Source of the DNA: Blastocatellia bacterium
Lineage (GTDB): Bacteria > Acidobacteriota > Blastocatellia > Pyrinomonadales > Pyrinomonadaceae
NCBI GenBank assembly: GCA_013695495.1
Contig: JACDAK010000314.1
Location: forward strand, 1 to 28,300
Length of the DNA: 28,300 nucleotides
Reading direction: 5' to 3'
Shown: positions 21,616 to 28,300 of the stretch, in pieces
Layout: each line of letters opens with the position of its first letter
How positions within the stretch are numbered: the first letter of the stretch is position 1
Notes under the pieces: model-generated
The model's input: the letters and a program-made list of their open reading frames with translations, nothing else
What the model was told of the DNA's origin: nothing
Databases searched by the model: none
Position numbers and translations under genes: made by a program

Positions 21616-22128
21616 TTATGTATTGTCTTTGCTGCCTATCGGTTGCCCTTTCTTCAGCTCCTCATCAAAGTCGACCGTCAGGTTCGCCTTTGAAACTGCA
21701 GAGTGAGGAAAGGAAACACTTCCTGAAATACTGTCGTTGAACTTGATCTCGCCTGCTTCTACCGCCTCGATCGTACCGGAAAAGTTGCGCTGCCCGTTGA
21801 TCGGGCCATTCAATTTCACCTTTGCCTTTTGGCCCGCAAATCTTTCAAAGTCTGCGATGCTGTAAAGCCCGCGTTCGATTCCCGGCGACGACACTTCCAG
21901 CGTATACGCCATCGGGATCGTGTCTTCCGCGTCCATGACGGCTTCGATCTTGCTCGAGACTCGTGAGCAATCGTCAACCGTTACCCCGCCGGGTTTGTCG
22001 ATGAAGATCCGCACGATCGGGCTCCGTTTCGATCCAATGACCTCAACATGCACGATCTCCTCTTCTGCCCCGGCGACCACCTCGTCGGCGATCTCTCTGA
22101 TCCGCCCTGTGAACTCTACGCTTTCCAT
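21616..22128 (-). CDS. rimP: Ribosome maturation factor RimP
   Basis: RimP assists assembly of the 30S head. The 170 residues begin MESVEFTGRIREIADEVVAG. They contain the N-terminal domain strand motif VRIFIDKPGGVTVDDCSRVS, then YTLEVSSPGIERGL, the family's most conserved segment, followed by the SH3-like C-terminal domain (AKVKLNGPINGQRNFSGTIE). The length is typical. AGGTGA precedes the ATG closely. It is the first gene of the translation operon, behind a promoter and a leader hairpin. Confidence 0.95.
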   Translation of the reverse strand: MESVEFTGRIREIADEVVAGAEEEIVHVEVIGSKRSPIVRIFIDKPGGVTVDDCSRVSSKIEAVMDAEDTIPMAYTLEVSSPGIERGLYSIADFERFAGQKAKVKLNGPINGQRNFSGTIEAVEAGEIKFNDSISGSVSFPHSAVSKANLTVDFDEELKKGQPIGSKDNT

Positions 22129-22151
22129 CGATCACCTACGCCAAAATAAAA

Positions 22152-22172
22152 TAGTGGGCACAAGACCCACTA
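22152..22172 (-). promoter_or_regulatory. Terminator-like leader hairpin before rimP
   Basis: TAGTGGG and CCCACTA pair (7 bp) around a seven-base loop. On the minus strand ATTTTATTTT follows at once. It begins about 25 bases after the predicted transcript start and ends 24 bases before the rimP ATG. The hairpin core resembles the known rimP-leader element found before rimP-nusA operons, which is thought to attenuate transcription. Confidence 0.6.
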
Positions 22173-22202
22173 AAAAGGCACTCCGAATCGCAACAAACGA
22201 TT

Positions 22203-22231
22203 AGTATAACCTTAAACCGTATTCCTGACAA
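22203..22231 (-). promoter_or_regulatory. Sigma-70-type promoter of the rimP-nusA-infB operon
   Basis: On the minus strand TTGTCA and TATACT are separated by 17 bases, each one mismatch or fewer from consensus. The predicted start is near 22196. The -35 box lies inside the first copy of the 32-bp tandem repeat. Confidence 0.75.
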
Positions 22232-22287
22232 GGCCTTGTTACATATTGCTCTTAACCTGACAAGGCCTTGTTACATATTGCTCTTAA
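22224..22287. repeat. Tandem direct repeat, two perfect 32-bp copies
   Basis: Positions 22224-22255 and 22256-22287 are identical and directly adjacent. Each copy contains the 12-base perfect palindrome ACAAGGCCTTGT and, on the minus strand, a TTGTCA box. The second copy includes the last codons and stop of the 135-aa gene, so the first copy is a duplicate of that gene's end. Confidence 0.97.
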
Positions 22288-22678
22288 TACGTCCGATTAT
22301 GGTGACTATTTCGCTCGCAGCACCTTCAATACGTTCGAGTTTGTCCGCAGCAGGCGTCACCGCAAACTCTTCAGTCATTATCTGCACCTCGCGCAAACTC
22401 GCGAGCAGCCGGTTCGATTCTTTCTGAACGATCTGGTTCTTGTCCGGCGCACCGGCGATCGTCCGCTTTGCCTCTGCGATTCCCCAATGCGTGAGCTTAA
22501 CAACGTGCTTGCGGTCGGTTTCAGTAACCCAGCTTTCGCCGATCAGATAACCCGATATGCTGTCGATGCTCGGCAAAAATCCTTCTCGCTTTAATATGTC
22601 CGTGAGGTCGACTCTAGCGGAATCCTTGCCGCCCGCTTCGTCATAAAGCTTCGCCAAAACTTTGTGATAGACATCCAT
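22271..22678 (-). CDS. 135-aa protein of unknown function, possibly winged-helix-like
   Basis: The protein begins MDVYHKVLAKLYDEAGGKDS. The first 70 residues alternate helices and a short hairpin (VDLTDILKREGFLPSIDSIS ... SWVTETDRKHVVKLTHWGIA), which could be a compact winged-helix fold: 'VKLTHWGIAEAKR' resembles the end of MarR/PadR-like wings. The last 60 residues are helical with regular leucines (NRLLASLREVQIMTEEF), possibly a dimerisation helix. There is no membrane segment. I do not recognise a named family. It begins 11 bases after the ROK kinase ends, on the same strand, so it is probably the third gene of the xylF-like operon. Its stop codon lies in the tandem repeat that also carries the rimP promoter. 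Confidence 0.72.
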   Translation of the reverse strand: MDVYHKVLAKLYDEAGGKDSARVDLTDILKREGFLPSIDSISGYLIGESWVTETDRKHVVKLTHWGIAEAKRTIAGAPDKNQIVQKESNRLLASLREVQIMTEEFAVTPAADKLERIEGAASEIVTIIGRIKSNM

Positions 22679-22689
22679 ATAGTTGCTGT

Positions 22690-23640
22690 TTATCTGTCGG
22701 TCGGTACTGCGTTCCCGATCTGTTCAAAGGCAAGTTTCGCGGCGCCAAGAAGGCCCGCGTTATCGCCCAATCGAGACCGCACAAGTTTAACACGCTTTGC
22801 CGGTTGTTGAAACGCCCTTAAATCAATTTGACGCCGCGTTTCGTGAATAAATAGATTCCATGCTTCTGCGACTCCGCCGCCGATGCTGATCACCTCAGGA
22901 TTCAGCGCATTGACGATGCCGGCAAGCGCGACTCCGATGTAAAACCCGGCGGCATTAAATATCTGCAATGCCGATTGGTCGCCGCCGCGGGCTGCCTCGT
23001 AGATGCTTTGCGAAGTCAATCGCTCACCCAACGCAAAAACGCCCCTTCCGCTCTCCAATTCCGACATCCTTATTATCGCCGCAGCCGACGCGTATTGCTC
23101 GAGGCACCCGCGGCTCCCGCATTCGCAAGACACACCGTCAGGCTCGACGCATATGTGACCGATCTCGCCCGCGGTGCCGTCCGCTCCGGTAAAAAGCTTT
23201 CCGTTGAGTATCAGCCCGCCGCCGACACCCGTACCGAGCGTCACGCATACCGCGTTGGTCGCTCCCGCCAGTGAGCCTAGCCAGTGTTCGCCGACCGCTG
23301 CCGCGTTTGCGTCATTCTCCAAGGTTGCCGCGATGCTCAGTCTCGAACCGACGACTTCAGCCAGCCGCATTCCGTTCAATCCGGGGATATTCGGCGACGC
23401 CGTGACCGTCGCAGTCGATTGATCAATAACCGCAGGTGCCGCGATCCCAAACATTCTTACAGGCCCGGCCTCGCCGATCAGTCCTTCTGCCAGCTTACAG
23501 ATGGCATCGACGATCGCAACTCCGTCGCGTGGGTTGGGCGTGCTCTGCTGCGTCCGCGCGATGATGGCGCCGCTCTCATCCACGACGCCGAGCCTCAAAT
23601 TCGTTCCGCCGAGATCGGCTGCTAAAACAAGCTCAGCCAT
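22690..23640 (-). CDS. ROK-family sugar kinase (glucokinase-like)
   Basis: The 316 residues begin MAELVLAADLGGTNLRLGVV, with the ROK ATP-binding DxGGT motif at 9-13. They continue with the catalytic ENDANAAAVGEHWLG, the phosphate-binding TLGTGVGGGLILNG, the substrate-side EIGHICVEPDG and the zinc signature C-x-C-G-x-x-G-C-L-E-Q-Y. There is no N-terminal helix-turn-helix, so it is a kinase rather than an NagC/XylR-type repressor. It should phosphorylate glucose or a related hexose in the cytoplasm. Its start lies 3 bases after the stop of the sugar-binding lipoprotein gene, suggesting it handles the sugar that protein captures. Confidence 0.93.
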   Translation of the reverse strand: MAELVLAADLGGTNLRLGVVDESGAIIARTQQSTPNPRDGVAIVDAICKLAEGLIGEAGPVRMFGIAAPAVIDQSTATVTASPNIPGLNGMRLAEVVGSRLSIAATLENDANAAAVGEHWLGSLAGATNAVCVTLGTGVGGGLILNGKLFTGADGTAGEIGHICVEPDGVSCECGSRGCLEQYASAAAIIRMSELESGRGVFALGERLTSQSIYEAARGGDQSALQIFNAAGFYIGVALAGIVNALNPEVISIGGGVAEAWNLFIHETRRQIDLRAFQQPAKRVKLVRSRLGDNAGLLGAAKLAFEQIGNAVPTDR

Positions 23641-23643
23641 ATC

Positions 23644-24699
23644 CTATCTTGCCGGTCGCCGGTCAGCGGGAACATTCTTATATACGTCGTCAAATTTTGC
23701 GTAGCCGTCTGCTATTACCGTCGTCGTAAGATTATCCCGATCTACCGAAACAACTTCTAGCAATATCGCACGCACATCAGCATTGATCGCTTCGTTTCGG
23801 AACGTCTCGGTTTCGAGCGGCTCTTTGCGTGCAAGTTTGATCGCCGCCTCGACCGCCGCCGATGCAAGCGGGATGATTGCTTTGTAAACGGTCATCGACT
23901 GCTTCCCTTCAGCGATATTCTGCAGCGCGTCGATCTGTGCATCCTGTCCCGTCACGAGAACCTTGCCGGTTAGCCCCTTTTTGTCGAGCGCCGAGATCAC
24001 GCCGCCCGCCATTCCGTCATTCGACACGATCACAGCCTGAAGGTCGTCGTTCATCTTCGTAAGCATATTCTCGACGAAATTGAGCGCAAGATCATTCTTC
24101 CAATCAGTGATGAACTGCTCGGCTACGATCTTGATGTCGCCACGGTCGATAGCAGGCTGCAGGACCGCGAGTTGCTCTTTCTTCATTATATGAGCGTTGT
24201 TGTCGGTTGACGCTCCGTAGACCATTACATAATTGCCCTTAGGCACACGCTCCAACGCGTACTCGGCCATCCGCCTACCGATCACCGGCACCTGGTGCGA
24301 GATATATAGGTCAATGTTTGGCGAATTCACCAGCCGGTCATAGCTGATGACCGGAACGCCCTGCGCTTTTGCCTTTTCGACCATCGCGGCAGCCTCGGTC
24401 GCCTCCTGCGGGGCGATGACCAACACATCGACACCTTTGGTGAGCAGGTTCTCAATATCATTTGCTTGCCTGCTCGAGTTGTTGTCAGCAACGGTGATGA
24501 TGCACTCGACATTCATCTTTTCGCAGTGTGCCTTGAACGCATCGTGGTCGCGCTGCCAACGCTCTTCGCGCACCGTGGCCATCGCGAAGCCGATGCGGAC
24601 CCGATCGGCGGACGAATTACCGCTTGCGGAGTTATCCGCAGAGCTTTCACAACCGGCAGCCATCAATGCTGCCGCCATCATCAGTGCTAGTTTTTTCAT
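23644..24699 (-). CDS. Sugar ABC transporter substrate-binding lipoprotein, XylF-like
   Basis: The 351 residues begin MKKLALMMAAALMAAGCESS, a lipoprotein signal with the lipid-anchored cysteine at C17. The mature part follows the D-xylose-binding protein XylF closely in pattern: VREERWQRDHDAF, NNSSRQANDIENLLTKGVDV, the YDRLVNSPNIDLYIS segment, GASTDNNA, VSNDGMAGGVISAL, TGQDAQIDALQNIAEG and MTVYKAIIPLASAA. These are the two alternating Rossmann-like lobes of periplasmic-binding-protein family I. The ligand is a pentose or hexose; xylose is likely from the motif set but not proven. No ATPase (XylG) or permease (XylH) gene is adjacent. It is followed directly by a ROK kinase. Confidence 0.9.
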   Translation of the reverse strand: MKKLALMMAAALMAAGCESSADNSASGNSSADRVRIGFAMATVREERWQRDHDAFKAHCEKMNVECIITVADNNSSRQANDIENLLTKGVDVLVIAPQEATEAAAMVEKAKAQGVPVISYDRLVNSPNIDLYISHQVPVIGRRMAEYALERVPKGNYVMVYGASTDNNAHIMKKEQLAVLQPAIDRGDIKIVAEQFITDWKNDLALNFVENMLTKMNDDLQAVIVSNDGMAGGVISALDKKGLTGKVLVTGQDAQIDALQNIAEGKQSMTVYKAIIPLASAAVEAAIKLARKEPLETETFRNEAINADVRAILLEVVSVDRDNLTTTVIADGYAKFDDVYKNVPADRRPAR

Positions 24700-24927
24700 A
24701 TGTCGATTGAAACCTTTGGAATTAAAGCAAACTTCGCCTATATGGGCAATCTGAGGCGTTCGCAGTCGTTAAGCATGAGAGCCGGACGGAGCCCCAAAAG
24801 ATTTTGAAAAATATCTTTGAAAAGGCCGTCCCGTGTGGTATAAATATTTACTAACTTTACGTTTAGCAGTCTTTGTTCTATCTTTGAAATCGGTTTCGGC
24901 GTTTATTCAGCGCGTCAGGTGTTTTCG

Positions 24928-24956
24928 TTGACATAGCCGTCGAATTCGTGTAAAAC
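24928..24956 (+). promoter_or_regulatory. Sigma-70-type promoter candidate upstream of the FecR-like gene
   Basis: A perfect TTGACA is followed after 17 bases by TAAAAC (four of six matches). The predicted start is near 24963, which would leave a 5' leader of about 355 bases before the ATG at 25318. Confidence 0.5.
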
Positions 24957-25041
24957 ATTGAGAGGCTTGATTTTCGACCAAAGGGATCAATGCCAATTGA
25001 CAATATTTTGTTTTGATCAGTTTTTGATAAGCGGGGTCAGA

Positions 25042-25107
25042 CTATCAGATACGGCCAATGGCTCAGGCCGGCGGAAGAAGTAGTTACGGTTTTCCGAACT
25101 CTGATAG
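25042..25107 (+). ncRNA. Candidate structured leader RNA (three-way junction)
   Basis: CTATCAGA (25042-25049) pairs with TCTGATAG (25100-25107). Inside, CGGCC/GGCCG (25052-25056/25066-25070) and CGGAA/TTCCG (25072-25076/25092-25096) form two further helices. The three helices nest neatly in the predicted leader of the FecR-like gene. It matches no riboswitch consensus I know, and the stems are short enough to arise by chance. Confidence 0.25.
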
Positions 25108-25317
25108 CCTCAATATTCAGGCCGGCGATGCTGTGTTTTTCGTTTAACGGCCGTTGAAATTGCTTATTAGGAGATCAGCTGCGACAGTCTCTTTCCGCGT
25201 CAATGCTCACGTAAGTGGTGGCGGCCAGGAATTGCGACCTTATCCTTTTTGCTCACTTGCATTAACGGGCAAAGGTCATTATCATTTTCGATTGTCTCAC
25301 AGGAGGAATTTAATTAA

Positions 25318-26025
25318 ATGCTCGGCAACAACAGTTTTCGTAAACTCATAACTTCATTCACCGCGCTAGCCGTTTTCTGCGTATCTTCAATGGTAGCCCT
25401 CGCGGGTCCCCAGGATGGTACTGCTGAGATCACGGTTTCAGGGCAGGTAACAGTAAATGGCCAAACCGCCGTTTCTAACTCGACCATCGTTTCTGGCAGC
25501 ACCATCGTCACCGGTCCCGGTTCCAGCGCTTCGATAAGCCTTGGCCGCTCGGGCCGTGTCGAAGTAATGGAAAATTCGAACATGATCTTGAATTTTTCAG
25601 CTGTCGGCATCGTCGGTATCCTTTCGTCGGGCAAATCACGCGTCTCAAACTCAGCAGGCGTGCCGACCACCGTCACCACAAGTAACGCTACCGTGATCGC
25701 TGATGCCGGCCAGGCTAACAGCTTTGTGGTAGAGGTAGAGTGTGCACATGCTCACATCGACGTCACCTCAGGTTTGGTGACCGTTCGCGAAGGCGGCAGT
25801 GATCAGCAGGTTGCTGCAGGTTCATCGGCCGTCGCCGGCAACCCTGCTCAGACGGGCTGCGAACCGTGTCTGCGTCCGGGTTCAGCTCCGCCGGTCCGCT
25901 TTGGCGGATGGTGGTTGTGGCTACTGGCAGCCGGTGTAGCCGGTGCCGCGATTCTGATCGGAACAACCCGTGACAACAAGACGCGTCCGGGTGGCGGAAC
26001 GGTTGTTGTTAGCCCTGTTCGCTAA
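25318..26025 (+). CDS. FecR-like exported or membrane-anchored protein
   Basis: The 235 residues begin MLGNNSFRKLITSFTALAVF, a Sec signal peptide ending near ALAG. The region from about 35 to 165 is a beta-rich domain with regular repeats of the FecR type: VSGQVTVNGQTAVSNSTIVS, GSSASISLGRSGRVEVMENS, then GKSRVSNS and TTSNATVIADAGQANSFVVE, and later VTSGLVTVREGGSDQQVAAG. Two cysteines (TGCEPC) precede a C-terminal transmembrane helix (WWLWLLAAGVAGAAILIG) and a positively charged tail ending VVVSPVR. This suggests a protein held in the inner membrane with its beta domain outside. AGGAGG lies 11 bases before the ATG. In acidobacteria such proteins often occur near polysaccharide genes, as here; no sigma or TonB partner is present. 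Confidence 0.78.
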   Translation: MLGNNSFRKLITSFTALAVFCVSSMVALAGPQDGTAEITVSGQVTVNGQTAVSNSTIVSGSTIVTGPGSSASISLGRSGRVEVMENSNMILNFSAVGIVGILSSGKSRVSNSAGVPTTVTTSNATVIADAGQANSFVVEVECAHAHIDVTSGLVTVREGGSDQQVAAGSSAVAGNPAQTGCEPCLRPGSAPPVRFGGWWLWLLAAGVAGAAILIGTTRDNKTRPGGGTVVVSPVR

Positions 26026-26061
26026 TTGCAGTTAGACAGAAGCTTGGCGTAATATCGTATT

Positions 26062-26088
26062 GCGGGTCATGTTGAAAATATGGCCCGC
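26062..26088 (+). terminator. Terminator after the FecR-like gene
   Basis: GCGGGTCAT and ATGGCCCGC pair over nine bases with one wobble, around GTTGAAAAT. ATTACTTTGTTTT follows. It lies 36 bases after the stop. Confidence 0.65.
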
Positions 26089-26113
26089 ATTACTTTGTTT
26101 TGAAGCTTATTTT

Positions 26114-26143
26114 TTGACCTAATTTTTCTCATCTACTTATTTA
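26114..26143 (+). promoter_or_regulatory. Possible promoter of the nucleotide-sugar dehydrogenase gene
   Basis: TTGACC and TATTTA are spaced by 18 bases. The start would fall at about the ATG at 26147, which also has no ribosome site, so the message could be leaderless. Confidence 0.35.
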
Positions 26144-26146
26144 ATT

Positions 26147-27445
26147 ATGCATATCGCTGTGATTGGAACCGGTTATGTTGGCCTGGTTACCGGTGCTTGT
26201 TTTGCTGAGTTTGGCGTAGACGTAACGTGTGTCGACGTCGATGAAACAAAGATCGAGAAGCTTAAAAATGGCGAGATCCCGATCTACGAGCCGGGTCTGG
26301 ACACCATCGTTGAGAAGAACGCGAGTGCGGGACGGCTTAACTTCACGACAGATATAAAAAGCGCGGTCGAAAATGCCCTGGTAGTTTTCCTCGCCGTGGG
26401 AACCCCGCCACGCCCGGATGGCACACCCGATATGCGCTTCTACGAGCAGGCAGCAAAGGATATTGCTCAGGCGATGAACGGCTATAAGGTTCTGGTGACG
26501 AAATCGACGGTCCCCGTCGGAACGGGCAGATGGCTGCGCGGATTCGTAAAGGAACACCTAGGCGTCGAAACTAACTTTGGAGTTGCGTCAAACCCGGAAT
26601 TCCTTCGCGAGGGTGCCGCGATTCGCGATTTCATGCGTCCGGACCGCGTCGTGATCGGAAGTAATGAAGAAGACGCCATCGCGATAATGAAGGACCTTTA
26701 CCGGCCGCTTTATCTTATCGAGACCCCGATCGTGATCACCTCGCTCGAGGCTGCCGAGCTCATCAAATATGCCGCCAACGCATTCCTCGCGACCAAGATC
26801 ACCTTCATTAACGAGATAGCAAACCTCTGTGATGCCATCGGGTGCGACGTTCACGACGTGGCCCGCGGCATGGGCATGGACAATCGCATCGGGCGTAAAT
26901 TCCTCCATCCTGGCCCCGGCTACGGCGGATCATGTTTTCCGAAAGATACACGTGCACTGACGACCGTTGCCGACCAATTCGGCGTCGAAACACGCATTGT
27001 TGATGCAGTTATCGAAGCGAACGACCGCCAGCGTGACGCGATGCTGGTAAAGATCGAAAAACTTGCCGGCGACCTAAGCGGGAAGCACATCGGCGTGCTC
27101 GGCCTTTCTTTCAAGCCGGAGACCGATGACATGCGTGAATCCCCCGCGATCGACATCATCAAGGCTCTTCTCGAAAAGGGAGCTTCCGTGAGAGCCTTCG
27201 ACCCGGTTGCCATGCACGAGGCTAAGGAATGCATCGCCGGAATAGACTTTGCCGACGACGAATACGACGCGATCGACGGTGCCGATCTTCTGGTGATCGT
27301 GACGGAATGGAATCAATTCCGGGCCCTTGATATGGAGCGGGTAAGGTCGCTTTTGAGGGCGCCGAAGATCGCCGATCTTCGCAATATTTACGAACCTGAA
27401 GATATGCGTCCGCTTGGATTTGATTACGTAGGCGTTGGCAGATAA
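26147..27445 (+). CDS. UDP-glucose/GDP-mannose dehydrogenase family protein (UDP-glucose 6-dehydrogenase type)
   Basis: The enzyme oxidises the C6 alcohol of a nucleotide sugar to the acid in two NAD-dependent steps, most often UDP-glucose to UDP-glucuronate for polysaccharide synthesis. The 432 residues begin MHIAVIGTGYVGLVTGACFA with the NAD-binding GxGYVG. They continue with TKSTVPVGTG, SNPEFLREGAAIRDF, the helix AAELIKYAANAFLATKI with the catalytic lysine and asparagine, and GYGGSCFPKDT with catalytic C263. The C-terminal domain (GLSFKPETDDMRESPAIDII) binds the sugar nucleotide. The motif set is that of Ugd/TuaD. No Shine-Dalgarno precedes the ATG. The epimerase gene starts 10 bases downstream, so the two probably act in sequence. 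Confidence 0.94.
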   Translation: MHIAVIGTGYVGLVTGACFAEFGVDVTCVDVDETKIEKLKNGEIPIYEPGLDTIVEKNASAGRLNFTTDIKSAVENALVVFLAVGTPPRPDGTPDMRFYEQAAKDIAQAMNGYKVLVTKSTVPVGTGRWLRGFVKEHLGVETNFGVASNPEFLREGAAIRDFMRPDRVVIGSNEEDAIAIMKDLYRPLYLIETPIVITSLEAAELIKYAANAFLATKITFINEIANLCDAIGCDVHDVARGMGMDNRIGRKFLHPGPGYGGSCFPKDTRALTTVADQFGVETRIVDAVIEANDRQRDAMLVKIEKLAGDLSGKHIGVLGLSFKPETDDMRESPAIDIIKALLEKGASVRAFDPVAMHEAKECIAGIDFADDEYDAIDGADLLVIVTEWNQFRALDMERVRSLLRAPKIADLRNIYEPEDMRPLGFDYVGVGR

Positions 27446-27455
27446 TCTAATTTTT

Positions 27456-28300
27456 ATGGAGAATACAAGGGTTTTAGTCACCGGCGGTGCCGGCTTCATC
27501 GGTTCAAGTCTCGCCGATGCTCTCATTGCCCGCGGCAGTGAAGTGACGATCATCGACAATCTTGTTACTGGATTTCGCGAAAATCTGAAGGAGATAAACG
27601 GCGATTTCCGGTTTGTCGAAGGCGACCTGAACGACCCCGAGTCGTTGAGTCAAGCTCTCGAAGGCATCGAGTACGTCTTTCACCAAGCCGCGCTGCCTAG
27701 CGTTCCCCGCTCCGTCGCCGACCCGTTGGAGACCCACCGGGCGTGTGTCGACGCGACACTGAACTTGCTCGTCCAAGCGAAAGACTCAGGCGTCAAACGT
27801 GTTGTTTACGCTGCATCAAGCTCAGCCTACGGCGATCAGCCAACCCTGCCCAAGACAGAATCAATGCGGGCCGATCCGCTTTCGCCGTATGCCGCCGCAA
27901 AACTCGCAGGCGAACACTACTGCCGCGTCTTCCATGAGGTTTACGGGCTCGAAACCGTCTGCCTTCGCTATTTCAACGTTTTCGGACCGCGTCAGGATCC
28001 GTCGTCCACTTATTCAGGCGTGATCTCACGGTTCATCGATTCAGTCATGAAAGGCGGCACGCCCGTGATCTATGGCGACGGCGAGCAAAGCCGCGACTTC
28101 ACCTTCATCGCAAACGTAGTTGCAGCCAACATCGCCGCAGCCTCTTCACCCACGGCCGCCGGGCAAGTGATCAATGTCGCGAATGGCGAACGCGTCTCGC
28201 TCAATGAACTTCTCAACATTCTTGCCAAGATCGCGGAGCGCAACGACGCCGAACCCGATTACCAACCTGCACGCACGGGCGACGTCAAGCACTCGCAAGC
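27456..28300 (+). CDS. SDR-family nucleotide-sugar C4-epimerase, WbpP-like, partial at the right edge
   Basis: The frame starts at the ATG at 27456 and remains open for 281 codons to the window end. It reads MENTRVLVTGGAGFIGSSLA with the NAD-binding GGxGFIG. It continues with DNLVTGFRENL, the EGDLND motif, HQAALPSVPRSVADPLETH, the catalytic serine region AASSSAYGD, the catalytic Y-x-x-x-K in SPYAAAKLAGEHY, and LRYFNVFGPRQDP. The 'HQAA-PSVPRS' and 'FNVFGPRQDP' stretches closely resemble WbpP/TviC/Gne, the UDP-GlcNAc and UDP-GlcNAcA C4-epimerases of O-antigen and capsule synthesis. UDP-glucuronate epimerase is a possible alternative, since the preceding gene makes a UDP-uronic acid. No ribosome site is visible. 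Confidence 0.92.
   Translation, partial: MENTRVLVTGGAGFIGSSLADALIARGSEVTIIDNLVTGFRENLKEINGDFRFVEGDLNDPESLSQALEGIEYVFHQAALPSVPRSVADPLETHRACVDATLNLLVQAKDSGVKRVVYAASSSAYGDQPTLPKTESMRADPLSPYAAAKLAGEHYCRVFHEVYGLETVCLRYFNVFGPRQDPSSTYSGVISRFIDSVMKGGTPVIYGDGEQSRDFTFIANVVAANIAAASSPTAAGQVINVANGERVSLNELLNILAKIAERNDAEPDYQPARTGDVKHSQ

Larger units (their letters stand above)
24700..25317. other. Long intergenic region between divergent transcription units
   Basis: About 620 bases, visibly richer in A and T than the flanking genes, separate the xylF-like gene and the FecR-like gene, which point away from each other. I see no convincing protein. It contains a plus-strand promoter candidate at 24928-24956, another TTGACA at 24997 without a good -10, a foldable segment at 25042-25107, and two copies of TCAGGCCGGCG at 25063 and 25117. 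Confidence 0.6.

Noticed and set aside
22224..22287. Start of a CRISPR array
   Set aside because: Only two copies with no spacer between them, and no cas gene nearby; it is a simple tandem duplication.
25042..25130. Known riboswitch (cyclic-di-GMP, cobalamin or similar) in the FecR leader
   Set aside because: None of the conserved core sequences of those classes, such as the GEMM GCAAA/GAAA elements, are present.
25154..25351. 65-codon plus-strand frame in the 24.7-25.3 kb gap
   Set aside because: It overlaps the ribosome site and start of the FecR-like gene in another frame and has no protein-like pattern.

Overview
The window is one contiguous piece of a bacterial chromosome, moderately GC-rich (I estimate mid-50s %), densely coded, with Shine-Dalgarno sites close to AGGAGG in front of many genes. 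The mix of families fits an Acidobacteriota genome of the Blastocatellia type: a lipoprotein von Willebrand/YfbK-type protein, a FecR-like surface protein, sigma-54 control, DUF883 and lmo0937 small membrane proteins, and a rimP-nusA-infB-rbfA-nrnA operon. That placement is inferred from gene content only; there is no rRNA, and I recognised no tRNA, IS element, phage gene or CRISPR array.

Region 1 (1-7.5 kb) is an envelope-stress and signalling block. A polytopic membrane protein runs off the left edge. Next come small membrane proteins (GlsB/YeaQ type, YggT type, a 73-aa soluble protein, a 54-aa single-span protein, a DUF883/ElaB-like protein and a 49-aa lmo0937-type protein). They surround an NtrC-type sigma-54 activator, and a hybrid histidine kinase follows. 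Two intergenic gaps flanking the activator each carry a divergent pair of sigma-54 (-24/-12) promoter matches reading into these genes. This looks like a self-contained local sigma-54 regulon with its own regulator and possibly its own kinase. It is the most interesting feature of the window.

Region 2 (7.5-14.4 kb) is a patchwork of accessory genes, several of them damaged or non-standard. A YfbK-like VWA lipoprotein gene is split by a one-base shift. A histidine phosphatase has its catalytic RH motif upstream of any ATG, GTG or TTG. Nearby are what looks like the tail of a glycosyltransferase, an intact ATPase-permease pair of the NatA/NatB type, a CorA channel lacking its N-terminal domain, and a DUF1835 protein.

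Region 3 (14.4-22.3 kb, minus strand) is a housekeeping run transcribed rimP, nusA, infB, rbfA, nrnA, cobO, pgpA and the DUF1835 gene, with very short gaps or ATGA overlaps at most junctions. A good -35/-10 promoter lies before rimP, and its -35 box sits inside a 32-bp tandem duplication. A terminator-like hairpin lies in the rimP leader, and a 14-bp perfect hairpin lies between nusA and infB.

Region 4 (22.3-28.3 kb) holds a minus-strand set (XylF-like sugar-binding lipoprotein, ROK sugar kinase, unknown 135-aa protein), a gap of about 600 bp, and then plus-strand surface and polysaccharide genes: a FecR-like exported protein, a UDP-glucose/GDP-mannose dehydrogenase and a WbpP-like nucleotide-sugar epimerase cut by the right edge.
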